From an uncultured Bacteroidota bacterium (GTDB lineage Bacteria > Bacteroidota > Bacteroidia > Flavobacteriales > Flavobacteriaceae): a DNA stretch of 42,746 bases. The stretch spans positions 1 to 42,746 of the forward strand of contig CACCIQ010000007.1 in the NCBI GenBank assembly GCA_902546095.1, written 5' to 3'. Made by a program: the position numbers and the translations under genes. Of the stretch, positions 20,726 to 29,220 are shown piece by piece. Numbering within the stretch: position 1 is the first letter of the stretch; every line of letters starts with the position of its first letter. The notes under the pieces were generated by a model, which did no database searches, had not been told where the DNA came from, and saw only the letters and a list, made by a program, of their open reading frames with translations.

Positions 20726-20760
20726 AAAAAAAAGGACTCATTATTTGGGTCCTTTTTTTT
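20726..20760 (+). terminator. Rho-independent terminator after susD
   Basis: AAAGGACTC (20731-20739) pairs with GGGTCCTTT (20747-20755), nine pairs with one G-U, closed by a 7-nt loop and followed by T to 20760. It ends only 7 bp before the plug-lipoprotein start and should lower transcription of the downstream sulfatases relative to susCD. Confidence 0.85.
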
Positions 20761-20767
20761 ATATTTA

Positions 20768-21217
20768 GTGCTTGTGAGATCAATTATTTTAATATATGTT
20801 TTAACTCTTTCTTGTTCTTCAATTAATTTAGGTGGTGATATCAAATCCGATGAAAAATATGATACTGGATATGGTTTAGAATTAAAAAAATCTTCATTAA
20901 GCTCTACTCAAGTTTTGGACGGTGAAAAATTGATAGTTGGTGCAAGTTATGATACGAATGAGACATTGAAAGGTCAAATTTCAGGATTAACTGTAAAAAA
21001 ATCTGATAACAATGCACCAGATGACTTTTCCTCTTTTTTTATTAGAAATTTTTCTCACCCTCCACTAATTATAGTTGATGGGATGGAATCAACAATTGAA
21101 AATCTTGATCCAAATGATATTGAATCAATTTCAATACTTAAAGATGCTGCTGCAGCTATTTATGGCTCAAGGGCTGGAAATGGTGTAATCATTGTAAAAA
21201 CAAAAAGAGGCAAGTAA
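20768..21217 (+). CDS. Free-standing TonB-receptor plug-domain lipoprotein
   Basis: This 149-residue exported protein has a short lipoprotein signal with lipobox LTLSC. The start is GTG at 20768, and a second GTG at 20774 would give an equally good signal. The rest is only a SusC-type plug: LKGQISGLTVKK, PLIIVDGMESTIENLDPNDI, then SISILKDAAAAIYGSRAGNG, ending at KTKRGK where a SusC barrel would begin. Over the last 50 residues about 37 match the plug of the SusC at 15765. There is no barrel, and none follows in any frame, because the next gene starts 2 bp after the stop. The intact frame, own signal and operon position argue for a maintained gene rather than debris. Function is unknown; it may bind SusD, SusC or TonB. 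Confidence 0.8.
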   Translation: MLVRSIILIYVLTLSCSSINLGGDIKSDEKYDTGYGLELKKSSLSSTQVLDGEKLIVGASYDTNETLKGQISGLTVKKSDNNAPDDFSSFFIRNFSHPPLIIVDGMESTIENLDPNDIESISILKDAAAAIYGSRAGNGVIIVKTKRGK

Positions 21218-21218
21218 A

Positions 21219-22643
21219 ATGAAAAAAATTTATCTTTTTATAATTTTATTATTTTTTTCATGTTCAAAACCTATTGATAAGCCAAATCTTCTTTTTATAC
21301 TAGTTGACGATCTTGGATGGACCGATGTTTCATATAATGGCTCAGATTTTTATGAAACATATAATATTGACCGTTTAAGTTTAAGCAGTATGCTGTTTTT
21401 TAATGCATATGCTTCAAGTTCAGTATGCTCTCCCACAAGAGCTTCTATAATGACGGGTAAACATCCTGCTCGTTTGAATATTACAGACTGGATTCCTGGT
21501 CTTGAGGAGCAAAATTACTATGATATTACTAAGAATATTTTAAATGGCCCGAAGGATAGAAATGAACTCCCTTTAAACGAAACGACTATTGCTGAAGTTT
21601 TAAAAATGAATGGTTACAAAACTTTTTACTCTGGAAAATGGCATTTGGGTAGTGAGGGTCATTATCCTGAAGATCAAGGTTTCGATATAAATATTGGAGG
21701 GTTTGAGAAGGGTAGTCCAATGGGAGGATATTACTCCCCTTATAAAAATCCAAAGCTAAGCGATGGACCTGAGGGAGAATATTTAACTGATAGACTTACT
21801 ACTGAAGCAATTGATTTTATTGACTCTAGAGACAAATCAAAACCCTTTGCTGCTTTTCTATCTTTTTATAATGTCCATACTCCAATTCAAGAAAATAAAG
21901 AATTCTATGATTATTACCTTGAAAAATTAAATGGTTATGAGGATAAAGAACCAATAACCAAAAAAGAAGGTGATGCAAAAACAGTCCTTAATCACAGAAA
22001 TCCTAAGTATGCATCAATGGTTCATGCAACGGATTATAATGTTGGTAGAATCATTAATTATTTAAAGAAAAATGAGCTTTTTGATAATACGTTAATTGTA
22101 TTTACATCAGATAATGGTGGATTATCTACCCAAGGAAAAGTAGCACCAACATCAGTATATCCATTAAGAGCTGGAAAAGGATGGTTATATGAGGGGGGGA
22201 TTAAAATACCTCAGCTTATTAAACTTCCAATGCAAGCATATAGAGAAATAATATACGAGCCTGTTGTTTCTTATGATTTATTTCCAACTATTTTGAATGC
22301 ACTTGGTGCAAAATATAATATCAAAAACATTGACGGAAAAGACTTAAATAATTTATTTTTTAAAAAAGAGTTTGATAGAGATTATATTTTTTGGCATTTT
22401 CCTCATTATCACGGTAGTCTTTGGAAACCAGGTTCAGCTATTAGAAATAAAGAGTGGAAACTAGTTCAATTTTATGAGGAAAATACTAAAGAATTATATA
22501 ACTTATATGATGATTTTAGTGAGTCAAACAATTTAGCAGATACTTATCCTGAAATTGTAGATAATTTATCTAAAAAAATGGAGGAGATTAAACTTGATTT
22601 GAATGCAAACAAAACAACAATAAACCAGAATTATAAAAAATGA
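21219..22643 (+). CDS. Lipoprotein type I sulfatase
   Basis: This is a 474-residue S1 sulfatase with lipobox LFFSC (Cys15), LVDDLGWTD metal ligands, the formylglycine motif CSPTR at Cys70 followed by ASIMTGKHP, SGKWHLGSEG, and FTSDNGGLS. The usual ETPNID reads ETYNID here. It is a paralogue of the sulfatase at 9058-10551, sharing GFDINIGG, GGYYSPYK and GEYLTDR. It starts one base after the plug lipoprotein stop codon and overlaps the next sulfatase by 4 bp (ATGA), so it is part of a tight plus-strand operon that continues through the two esterases. Confidence 0.93.
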   Translation: MKKIYLFIILLFFSCSKPIDKPNLLFILVDDLGWTDVSYNGSDFYETYNIDRLSLSSMLFFNAYASSSVCSPTRASIMTGKHPARLNITDWIPGLEEQNYYDITKNILNGPKDRNELPLNETTIAEVLKMNGYKTFYSGKWHLGSEGHYPEDQGFDINIGGFEKGSPMGGYYSPYKNPKLSDGPEGEYLTDRLTTEAIDFIDSRDKSKPFAAFLSFYNVHTPIQENKEFYDYYLEKLNGYEDKEPITKKEGDAKTVLNHRNPKYASMVHATDYNVGRIINYLKKNELFDNTLIVFTSDNGGLSTQGKVAPTSVYPLRAGKGWLYEGGIKIPQLIKLPMQAYREIIYEPVVSYDLFPTILNALGAKYNIKNIDGKDLNNLFFKKEFDRDYIFWHFPHYHGSLWKPGSAIRNKEWKLVQFYEENTKELYNLYDDFSESNNLADTYPEIVDNLSKKMEEIKLDLNANKTTINQNYKK

Positions 22644-24241
22644 GAAATATTTACCTATTAATAATCTTAATGTTCGTCGCCGGATGTGCCGATAAAGATG
22701 AAAGACCTAACATACTATTTATAATGTCAGATGATCATGCTTATCAAGCAATAAGCGCATATAGTGATAAACTCATCCAAACCCCAAATATAGATAGGAT
22801 TGCCGATGAAGGAATTTTATTTACAAATGCTTGTGTAACTAATTCAATTTGTGCTCCATCCAGAGCTGTTATCCTCACTGGAAAGCACAGCCATTTAAAT
22901 GGAAAAATAGATAACCATGCTAAATTTGATACCACGCAGGTTACATTTCCTCAACTGTTTCAAAAAGCTGGTTATCAAACTGCCATGTATGGAAAATTAC
23001 ATTTTGGAAATAATCCAAAAGGGGTAGATGATTTTTGGATTCTTCCTGGACAAGGAGATTACATTAATCCCAAGTTTTTAGGTCAAAAGAAAGATACTAC
23101 TATCACTGGTTATGTCACAGATGTTATAACGGATCTAACGCTCAACTGGTTTAAAACCAAAAGAGATAAAAACAAGCCTTTTATGATGATGTACCTACAC
23201 AAAGCACCTCACCGAGCGTGGTGGCCAAGTCCTGAGAAGTTTGCTGAGTTTTATGAAAAGAAATTCCCTGAACCAGAAACGCTTTTTGATGACTACTCTA
23301 ACAGAGGAACTGCTGCAAAAACTGCAGAAATGAACCTACTTACTCATATGCAATACATGCATGATAGTAAGGTGAGACCCTCGGTTATGAAAGAAATGGG
23401 TAAAGTTGAGCCAGAAATTGTTTATGTGAGAGGAGATGGTACTTTAATGCGTCCTGATGCCTCAGGATTTAATAGACCATTTGGTAGAGCTAATGAAGAA
23501 CAAAAAAAGAAATATGACGTCACCTTAGACAAAATTAGTGCTGATTTTAAAGAAAATTGGCCGAAAATGAATGATGAACAGAAGATGAAATGGAAGTTTC
23601 AAAGGTATATGCAAGATTATCTTGCTACTATCTCCTCCGTAGATGATAACGTAGGGAGAGTTCTTGATTATCTGGAAGAAACAGGACTTGATGAAAATAC
23701 TATTGTTATATACACTTCAGACCAAGGTTTTTATTTAGGAGAGCATGGTTGGTTTGATAAAAGATTTATTTATGATGAGTCCTTCAAAACTCCTTTAATG
23801 ATAAAATGGCCAAATAAAATAAAACCTGGAATAACAAATGATGAAATGGTTCAAAACCTAGATTTTGCACAAACATTTTTAGAGGCTGCGATGATTGATG
23901 TTCCTGATGATATGCAAGGAGAGAGCTTGATACCTTTACTTTTAGGTGAAAATGATAAGTGGACAAGAGAGGAAGTTTATTATCATTATTATGAGTATCC
24001 ATCAGTTCACATGGCTAAAAGACATTATGGAATTGTTACTAAAGAATTTAAGCTTGCAAGATTCTATTATGATGTTGATGAATGGGAGTTATATGATAGA
24101 TATAAAGATCCCAATGAAATGAATAATGTATACAATGATCCAGAATATGCTGATGTAGTAGAAGAACTCAAAGTAAAATTAGCTAATCTAAGAGTGAAGT
24201 ATAAGGACTCTGAGGAATTAGATAAGAAGTTTTTATACTAA
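22640..24241 (+). CDS. Lipoprotein type I sulfatase
   Basis: This is a 533-residue S1 sulfatase with lipobox FVAGC (Cys16), MSDDHAYQA metal ligands and the formylglycine motif CAPSR at Cys71, followed by AVILTGKHSHLNG. It then has MYGKLHFGN, where most relatives have GKWHLG, and YTSDQGFYLGEHGWFDKR. The last block and the SHLNG segment are typical of the group that includes N-acetylglucosamine-6-sulfatases and related marine enzymes, but specificity is not settled by this. An insert at about residues 225-300 is richer in Lys and Glu than the rest. It is translationally coupled to the preceding sulfatase, and the first esterase begins directly after its stop. Confidence 0.92.
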   Translation: MRNIYLLIILMFVAGCADKDERPNILFIMSDDHAYQAISAYSDKLIQTPNIDRIADEGILFTNACVTNSICAPSRAVILTGKHSHLNGKIDNHAKFDTTQVTFPQLFQKAGYQTAMYGKLHFGNNPKGVDDFWILPGQGDYINPKFLGQKKDTTITGYVTDVITDLTLNWFKTKRDKNKPFMMMYLHKAPHRAWWPSPEKFAEFYEKKFPEPETLFDDYSNRGTAAKTAEMNLLTHMQYMHDSKVRPSVMKEMGKVEPEIVYVRGDGTLMRPDASGFNRPFGRANEEQKKKYDVTLDKISADFKENWPKMNDEQKMKWKFQRYMQDYLATISSVDDNVGRVLDYLEETGLDENTIVIYTSDQGFYLGEHGWFDKRFIYDESFKTPLMIKWPNKIKPGITNDEMVQNLDFAQTFLEAAMIDVPDDMQGESLIPLLLGENDKWTREEVYYHYYEYPSVHMAKRHYGIVTKEFKLARFYYDVDEWELYDRYKDPNEMNNVYNDPEYADVVEELKVKLANLRVKYKDSEELDKKFLY

Positions 24242-25669
24242 ATGAGGTTTATAATACTATTTATTTTTTTTTCTTCTTCAATTAATTTAAATAGTCAGAT
24301 TGAATTAAGTAATTTATTCTCAGATAACATGGTTCTCCAACAAGAATCTAATGTTAATTTCTGGGGTAAAGCTCAAAAAAATCAAGAACTGCTAATTTAT
24401 ACTTCTTGGTCTGGAAAGATTCATAAAACCACTGTCAATAATGATGGTAATTGGAAAATAAAAATAAAAACTCCATCTGCTGGAGGTCCTTTTAATATTC
24501 AAATTACATGTAATAGTGAAACTAAAACAATTAATAATGTTTTAATTGGTGAGGTTTGGCTTTCAAGCGGTCAATCTAATATGGAAATGACTTTATCAGG
24601 AAATAATCGTGAACCAGTAATTGGTTCATTAGATGCTATTGCTAATTCTAATAACTCAAAAATCAGATTTTTTAATGTAAAGGAAAAAGTTAGTAGGGAG
24701 CGAATTAGTAATGTTGAAGGAGAATGGTTACAGGCTAATTTTAAAAATACTCCAAATTTTAGTGCTGTTGCATATTCTTTCGCAAAATATCTAAATCAAG
24801 TTTTAGATGTTCCCTTTGGGATAATTAATTCCCCAAAAGATGGTTCTGTTGCTGAGGCATGGATAAGTCCTGAGGTTTTAAAAAAAATTACTACTGAAAA
24901 GGAGCTAAGTTACTATGTGATACAGCCTCATAATAGTCCATCTGTTCTGTTCAATGGCATGATAAACGCAATAATTCCTTTTACAATCAAAGGTGTTATT
25001 TGGTATCAAGGCGAGGGAAACGTAGGGCGTTATCAAAACTATATGAAATTAATGAATGGATTAATAAAAAATTGGAGAGATGAATGGGGATTAGGTGATT
25101 TTCCTTTCTATTTTGTTCAGCTTGCTCCAAATGGATCGCTGGGAAAAGGTAATGGAACATCCCAAGCATTTTTGAGAGAGGCCCAGTTAAAAACAATGCT
25201 TTCAGTAAAAAATACAGGAATGGCAGTAACATTAGATATTGGAAGTACCATAACTAATCACCCACCTGAAAAACTTTTGATTGGAAAAAGACTTGCATAT
25301 TGGGCATTAGCCAAAAATTATGGTTTTGATAGTTTACCTTACTCTGGACCGGTTTATGATTCATTCGATATCAAAAATAATAAGGTTTATGTTAATTTTA
25401 AATTTGCCTTAAATGGAGTAACAAGTTACGGAAAGCCATTAAGTGGTTTTGAGATTGCTGGTAAGGATAAAATCTTTTATTCTGCAGATGCATCAATAGA
25501 CCCACATTATTCTGCAGGGTGGGAAAATAGAAGTATTCTGATTCTGAGCAGTAAACATGTTCCAAATCCACTATATATTAGATATGGGTGGAAAAATTAT
25601 ATTGAAGGTACACTTTACAATGTTGAGGGACTGCCTGCATCATCATTTAGATCTTATAATTTTGATTAA
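24242..25669 (+). CDS. SASA-family carbohydrate acetylesterase (first of a tandem pair)
   Basis: This 475-residue exported protein of the sialate O-acetylesterase/SASA type has a signal peptide ending near LNSQIE. LFSDNMVLQQ and WGKA open the N-terminal beta domain. The SGNH-like catalytic domain has SSGQSNMEM with the nucleophile Ser, VIWYQGEGN, and the catalytic His in TNHPPEK. Such enzymes remove O-acetyl groups from sugars, often xylan or algal glycans rather than sialic acid. One block that normally reads like SAWGGTPAEAW, as in its neighbour, is SPKDGSVAEAW here. This may alter the oxyanion or substrate loop. It begins at the base after the sulfatase stop and lies 4 bp before its paralogue. 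Confidence 0.9.
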   Translation: MRFIILFIFFSSSINLNSQIELSNLFSDNMVLQQESNVNFWGKAQKNQELLIYTSWSGKIHKTTVNNDGNWKIKIKTPSAGGPFNIQITCNSETKTINNVLIGEVWLSSGQSNMEMTLSGNNREPVIGSLDAIANSNNSKIRFFNVKEKVSRERISNVEGEWLQANFKNTPNFSAVAYSFAKYLNQVLDVPFGIINSPKDGSVAEAWISPEVLKKITTEKELSYYVIQPHNSPSVLFNGMINAIIPFTIKGVIWYQGEGNVGRYQNYMKLMNGLIKNWRDEWGLGDFPFYFVQLAPNGSLGKGNGTSQAFLREAQLKTMLSVKNTGMAVTLDIGSTITNHPPEKLLIGKRLAYWALAKNYGFDSLPYSGPVYDSFDIKNNKVYVNFKFALNGVTSYGKPLSGFEIAGKDKIFYSADASIDPHYSAGWENRSILILSSKHVPNPLYIRYGWKNYIEGTLYNVEGLPASSFRSYNFD

Positions 25670-25673
25670 TTAA

Positions 25674-27077
25674 ATGAGATTTCATTACATACTATTATTA
25701 CTTTTTTCAATTTCTATATTCTCTCAAATAAAAATGAATAATTTATTTTCCGATAATATGATATTGCAGAGAAATTCAAAAGTTAACATTTGGGGAAAAT
25801 CAAATCCAAATCAAATCGTGACTGTATATGCAAGTTGGAATAATAAATTTGAAAAGACTAAATCAAATAGTGAAGGTGATTGGATATTAAAAATACAAAC
25901 AGACAGCAGTATTGGTCCTTATGAAATGTCTATATCAACAAGTGATGATACTAAAATCATAAAAAATATTTTATTTGGTGAAGTTTGGTTTGCATCTGGG
26001 CAATCAAATATGGAAATGCCTTTAGATGGCTTTTTTGGTGAGCCTGTTTTCGGATCACAAGATATCATTGGAAAATCAATTAATCCTAATATTAGACTTT
26101 TAACTGTTGAAAGAAATTACAGTTCAACTCCTTTAGTTGACTTTAGCGGTAAATGGGAAGAGTCTAATCCTGAAAGCTCAAGATATTTTAGTGCTGTTGC
26201 ATATTCATTTGCAAAATACATTCATGAGTCTTTGGAAGTTCCTGTTGGTATAATATCTAGTGCTTGGGGAGGAACACCAGCTGAAGCTTGGGCTGAAAAA
26301 AGTTTTTTAGATAATGAATTTGAGCCCGGAATAATTATTAATAATTCTAAAGAAAAATTTCAAGAATATAATCCTGGTTATTTATTCAATGCTATGCTTA
26401 ATCCTTTAATTCCTTTTACTGTTAGAGGAGGGATTTGGTATCAGGGCGAAAATAACAGAGAAAGAGCAAAACATTACTCAAAACTAATGCAGGTCATGGT
26501 TTCTAGTTGGAGAGAAAACTGGGGGTTAGGTGATTTTCCATTCTATTTTGTTCAAATTGCTCCATTTAGCTACAGTAACCCAAACGAAAGTAGTTCAGCA
26601 GAGCTTAGAGATGCGCAGCTTGATGCAATGAGAAATATAAATAATTCTGGTATGGTATCAACTGTCGATATTGGAGATTTAAATTCAATACATCCTCCAG
26701 AAAAGATTAAAGTTGGTAATAGACTTGCGTATTGGGCACTTAATCAAACTTATGGGTATAAATCAGTAACACCCTCAGGACCACTTCCTATATCAGCAAA
26801 AGTGGAAGAATCTAAGGTAATTATTAGCTTTGATTATGCTGAAAATGGTTTTTATAACTTTAATGGGCCGTTAAAAGATTTTGAAATTGCTGGAGAGGAC
26901 GAAATATTTTATGAAGCTCAGGCAAAAATTTATGGGGAGTCAATTATTGTAGAATCTGATAATGTTTTTGATCCTGTAAAAGTAAGATATGGATGGAAGA
27001 ATTATTTTGAGGCCAGTCTCTTTAACATTGAGGGTTTACCAGCCACATCCTTTTATATTGAAGAATTATCAAAATAA
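25674..27077 (+). CDS. SASA-family carbohydrate acetylesterase (second of a tandem pair)
   Basis: This is a 467-residue exported paralogue of the preceding gene, with signal peptide ending ISIFSQ and LFSDNMILQRNSKV. The catalytic blocks are SGQSNMEMPLDG (nucleophile Ser), SAWGGTPAEAW, GIWYQGENN and SIHPPEK (catalytic His). All expected residues of the family are present, so it is likely an active deacetylase in the periplasm. Both copies end with a VRYGWKNYFEASLFNIEGLPA-like beta segment. The pair probably arose by tandem duplication and may cover two acetyl positions. It is the last tightly spaced gene of the operon; the next gene follows after 94 bp. Confidence 0.92.
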   Translation: MRFHYILLLLFSISIFSQIKMNNLFSDNMILQRNSKVNIWGKSNPNQIVTVYASWNNKFEKTKSNSEGDWILKIQTDSSIGPYEMSISTSDDTKIIKNILFGEVWFASGQSNMEMPLDGFFGEPVFGSQDIIGKSINPNIRLLTVERNYSSTPLVDFSGKWEESNPESSRYFSAVAYSFAKYIHESLEVPVGIISSAWGGTPAEAWAEKSFLDNEFEPGIIINNSKEKFQEYNPGYLFNAMLNPLIPFTVRGGIWYQGENNRERAKHYSKLMQVMVSSWRENWGLGDFPFYFVQIAPFSYSNPNESSSAELRDAQLDAMRNINNSGMVSTVDIGDLNSIHPPEKIKVGNRLAYWALNQTYGYKSVTPSGPLPISAKVEESKVIISFDYAENGFYNFNGPLKDFEIAGEDEIFYEAQAKIYGESIIVESDNVFDPVKVRYGWKNYFEASLFNIEGLPATSFYIEELSK

Positions 27078-27171
27078 ATTATAAAATTTTATTTTTTTCA
27101 CAATTAGATATAAATTAATCTTAAGCAGTTATTTTTAATTTTCATTTATTTCTATCTTAAAATAAAAAATC

Positions 27172-28323
27172 ATGAAAAATTTAATTACAATTTTATTAAT
27201 TATTACTTCATTTAATATGTCTTCACAAAAATGGATCAATGATTCAAATTGTGATACTCAATCATATGAAATTTTAAATGAAGCCATAACTCATTTAGCA
27301 AATATTGAACAATTAACAGCTATTGGTATGGCAAAAGCTGCTAAAATGAGTGATTCAGGTTGTGAATGCGCTAATCTTGTTATTGCTGCAGCAGCTAGTG
27401 GAAATGCAAATTGGGGATCAAGAAAAGAAAAACTCGCGGAAATTAATACTCAATTACTAAGCTCTGAAGAGAAAGCTTGGTATGATTTATTGGTTGAAAC
27501 CACTAAGGGAGAGGAAAACTCATGGGATGACGTTTATTCAGAAAAAATCGAAAAATATTCTGATAGTCCATTAATAAATTGGGTTGGAATTAGAGGATTT
27601 AATTGGGATGGCTATATGGCTTTTTCTAAAAAGTTTCCTGAAAACTCATCTTCTGCCTACAATATGATTGCATATGGTTACGCTTATGGTGAATATGGTG
27701 ATGAACCTGACTTCGAAGCGGCATATGAAGCAATTGATAAATCAATTGCACTTCATGGTGGACCTAATGCCTTAGACTCTAAATCTGAAATTGCTGCAAT
27801 GGAAGGTGACTATCAAAAAGCTTTTACAAATCAGTTAAAAGCTGTTGACTATGCTTTTTTTGCATCTCCTTACCAAACAAAATTGGTTACTTATTGGAGA
27901 TCAGCTAATGAGGGTGATTTAGCTGATAATTTAAAAGAGGCTCAAAGAAATGTTCAAAAAGCAATAATGGATAGAAACTATGATGAATTTAAGAAATATG
28001 TTACTGAAGATATGAAATTGATCTCTGGAGACTCAAACCTTCAAGATTTTTATGAGTTTAGTAAGGAAAGTTTTTCAAGAAATTCATCTGTTAGTTGGGA
28101 GAGTTTTAATTTAAGAGATATTGATGTTAGTTTTTCACCTGATATGTCAATGGCTATTTTAACTTTTTATGCTGAGGGTTCATACACTAATGGAGATTCT
28201 GAGAATATGATTGAATATAGTACCAGAGCATCTTCTGTTTGGATCGCGACTGATAGTGGATGGAAAACAGTTCATACAAATTGGGCTCCATATGGTGGAG
28301 GATCTGGTATCCCAAAAATTTAG
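27172..28323 (+). CDS. Exported helical-repeat protein with SnoaL-like C-terminal domain
   Basis: This is a 383-residue protein with a signal peptide (about 1-18, ending FNMSSQ). Residues 25-255 are helical and TPR-like: Ala-rich segments such as GMAKAAKMSDSGCECANLV and NMIAYGYAYGEYGD, and AYEAIDKSIALHGG followed by EGDYQKAFTNQLKAVDYA. Residues 265-375 resemble a SnoaL/DUF4440-type cone fold, with YDEFKKYVTEDMKL at its start and SSVWIATDSGWKTVHTNWAP at its end. No catalytic residues can be assigned. It closes the locus before a strong terminator. The separate smaller SnoaL-like protein at 30239 may be related in role. Function is unknown. Confidence 0.82.
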   Translation: MKNLITILLIITSFNMSSQKWINDSNCDTQSYEILNEAITHLANIEQLTAIGMAKAAKMSDSGCECANLVIAAAASGNANWGSRKEKLAEINTQLLSSEEKAWYDLLVETTKGEENSWDDVYSEKIEKYSDSPLINWVGIRGFNWDGYMAFSKKFPENSSSAYNMIAYGYAYGEYGDEPDFEAAYEAIDKSIALHGGPNALDSKSEIAAMEGDYQKAFTNQLKAVDYAFFASPYQTKLVTYWRSANEGDLADNLKEAQRNVQKAIMDRNYDEFKKYVTEDMKLISGDSNLQDFYEFSKESFSRNSSVSWESFNLRDIDVSFSPDMSMAILTFYAEGSYTNGDSENMIEYSTRASSVWIATDSGWKTVHTNWAPYGGGSGIPKI

Positions 28324-28345
28324 AAATTAAAAAATTATGCTAATC

Positions 28346-28375
28346 AAAAACCCAGGACTTTTCTTGGGTTTTTTT
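28346..28375. terminator. Bidirectional rho-independent terminator
   Basis: AAAAACCCA (28346-28354) pairs with TGGGTTTTT (28365-28373) over nine bases, with a 10-nt loop and T-runs on both strands. It lies between the convergent SnoaL/TPR gene and the flippase-like gene and can serve both. Confidence 0.85.
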
Positions 28376-29210
28376 ATTTTAAATAGTCTGGTTTTGAAAT
28401 TATAAACTTTAATCCAGGTAATGACGAAATTGCTGCAGAAATAGTAAAAAGAAGTCCGATACTTGCAGAAAGTTCAGGACTAAAGTTTAAAATAGAAGCA
28501 GATGATAAAAATATATATTCTCTAATACCAATACCTCCAAAAGAAAAAACAGAAAAAATTGATGAAAGAATAAAAACTATTACTATCTCAAAATAACCAT
28601 CTTCTATTCCTAGTGAATATAAAATTATAAACAGTGAAATAAATTGTATTGTATGATTTGCTATTGAGTACAAAAATGATTTCCAAAAAATATTTTGATT
28701 TTTAAAAATCAATTTAACCATGTAATATCCAAATATTGATAAGAAACATAGTGTTAATATTAAATAGATGAAATTAAAGTTTAAGAATATAATCTCATAC
28801 AATCCAATTAAAATACAACAAAGCACACCTAAACCAATTAATCTATCTAAGAGTAATAATTTTACAACTTTAGATAATTTCCAATTAAACTTTTTGTTCA
28901 TTAGATAGCTTTTATATGCATCGCCACCAATTCCGCCAGGAATAAAAAAATTATAAAATAAACCTATGAGGTAAAGTGTGAAATTTTGTTTAAATGAAAT
29001 AATAAATTTATTATCACTTAAAATATATCTAAGTCTCTCAGAGCTTATAATTTGAGATGAAAAATAAATAGATGCAGCTATTATCAAGTATAAAATATTA
29101 ATATTATTTAGTACTTCAAATAGCTTGGATAAATCAAGATTTGATACTGTGAAGTAAACAAAAAAAACAGTAATAACTATTTGTAAAATAGAGAATATTT
29201 TATTTTTCAA
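28374..29210 (-). CDS. Lysylphosphatidylglycerol synthase/AglD-type integral membrane protein
   Basis: This is a 278-residue polytopic inner-membrane protein with about seven hydrophobic segments. The conserved FFIPGGIGGDAYKSYLM with LLLLDRLIGL and the later FGGIGIREYIFL are the signature of the LPG_synthase_TM/UPF0104 flippase-like family. Members are found with glycosyltransferases or lipid-linked sugar systems, but a transported lipid has not been settled for most. It lies 10 bp downstream of the AraC regulator and is likely co-transcribed with it. Its link to the glycan locus is not clear from sequence. Confidence 0.87.
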   Translation of the reverse strand: MKNKIFSILQIVITVFFVYFTVSNLDLSKLFEVLNNINILYLIIAASIYFSSQIISSERLRYILSDNKFIISFKQNFTLYLIGLFYNFFIPGGIGGDAYKSYLMNKKFNWKLSKVVKLLLLDRLIGLGVLCCILIGLYEIIFLNFNFIYLILTLCFLSIFGYYMVKLIFKNQNIFWKSFLYSIANHTIQFISLFIILYSLGIEDGYFEIVIVFILSSIFSVFSFGGIGIREYIFLSSASILNFSPELSASIGLLFTISAAISSLPGLKFIISKPDYLK

Positions 29211-29220
29211 ATCAATTAAA

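Noticed and set aside
27078-27171. AT-only palindrome ATAAAATTTTAT followed by T-run as a terminator after the second esterase
   Set aside because: The stem has no G or C and would be too weak. No other feature is seen in this 94-bp gap.
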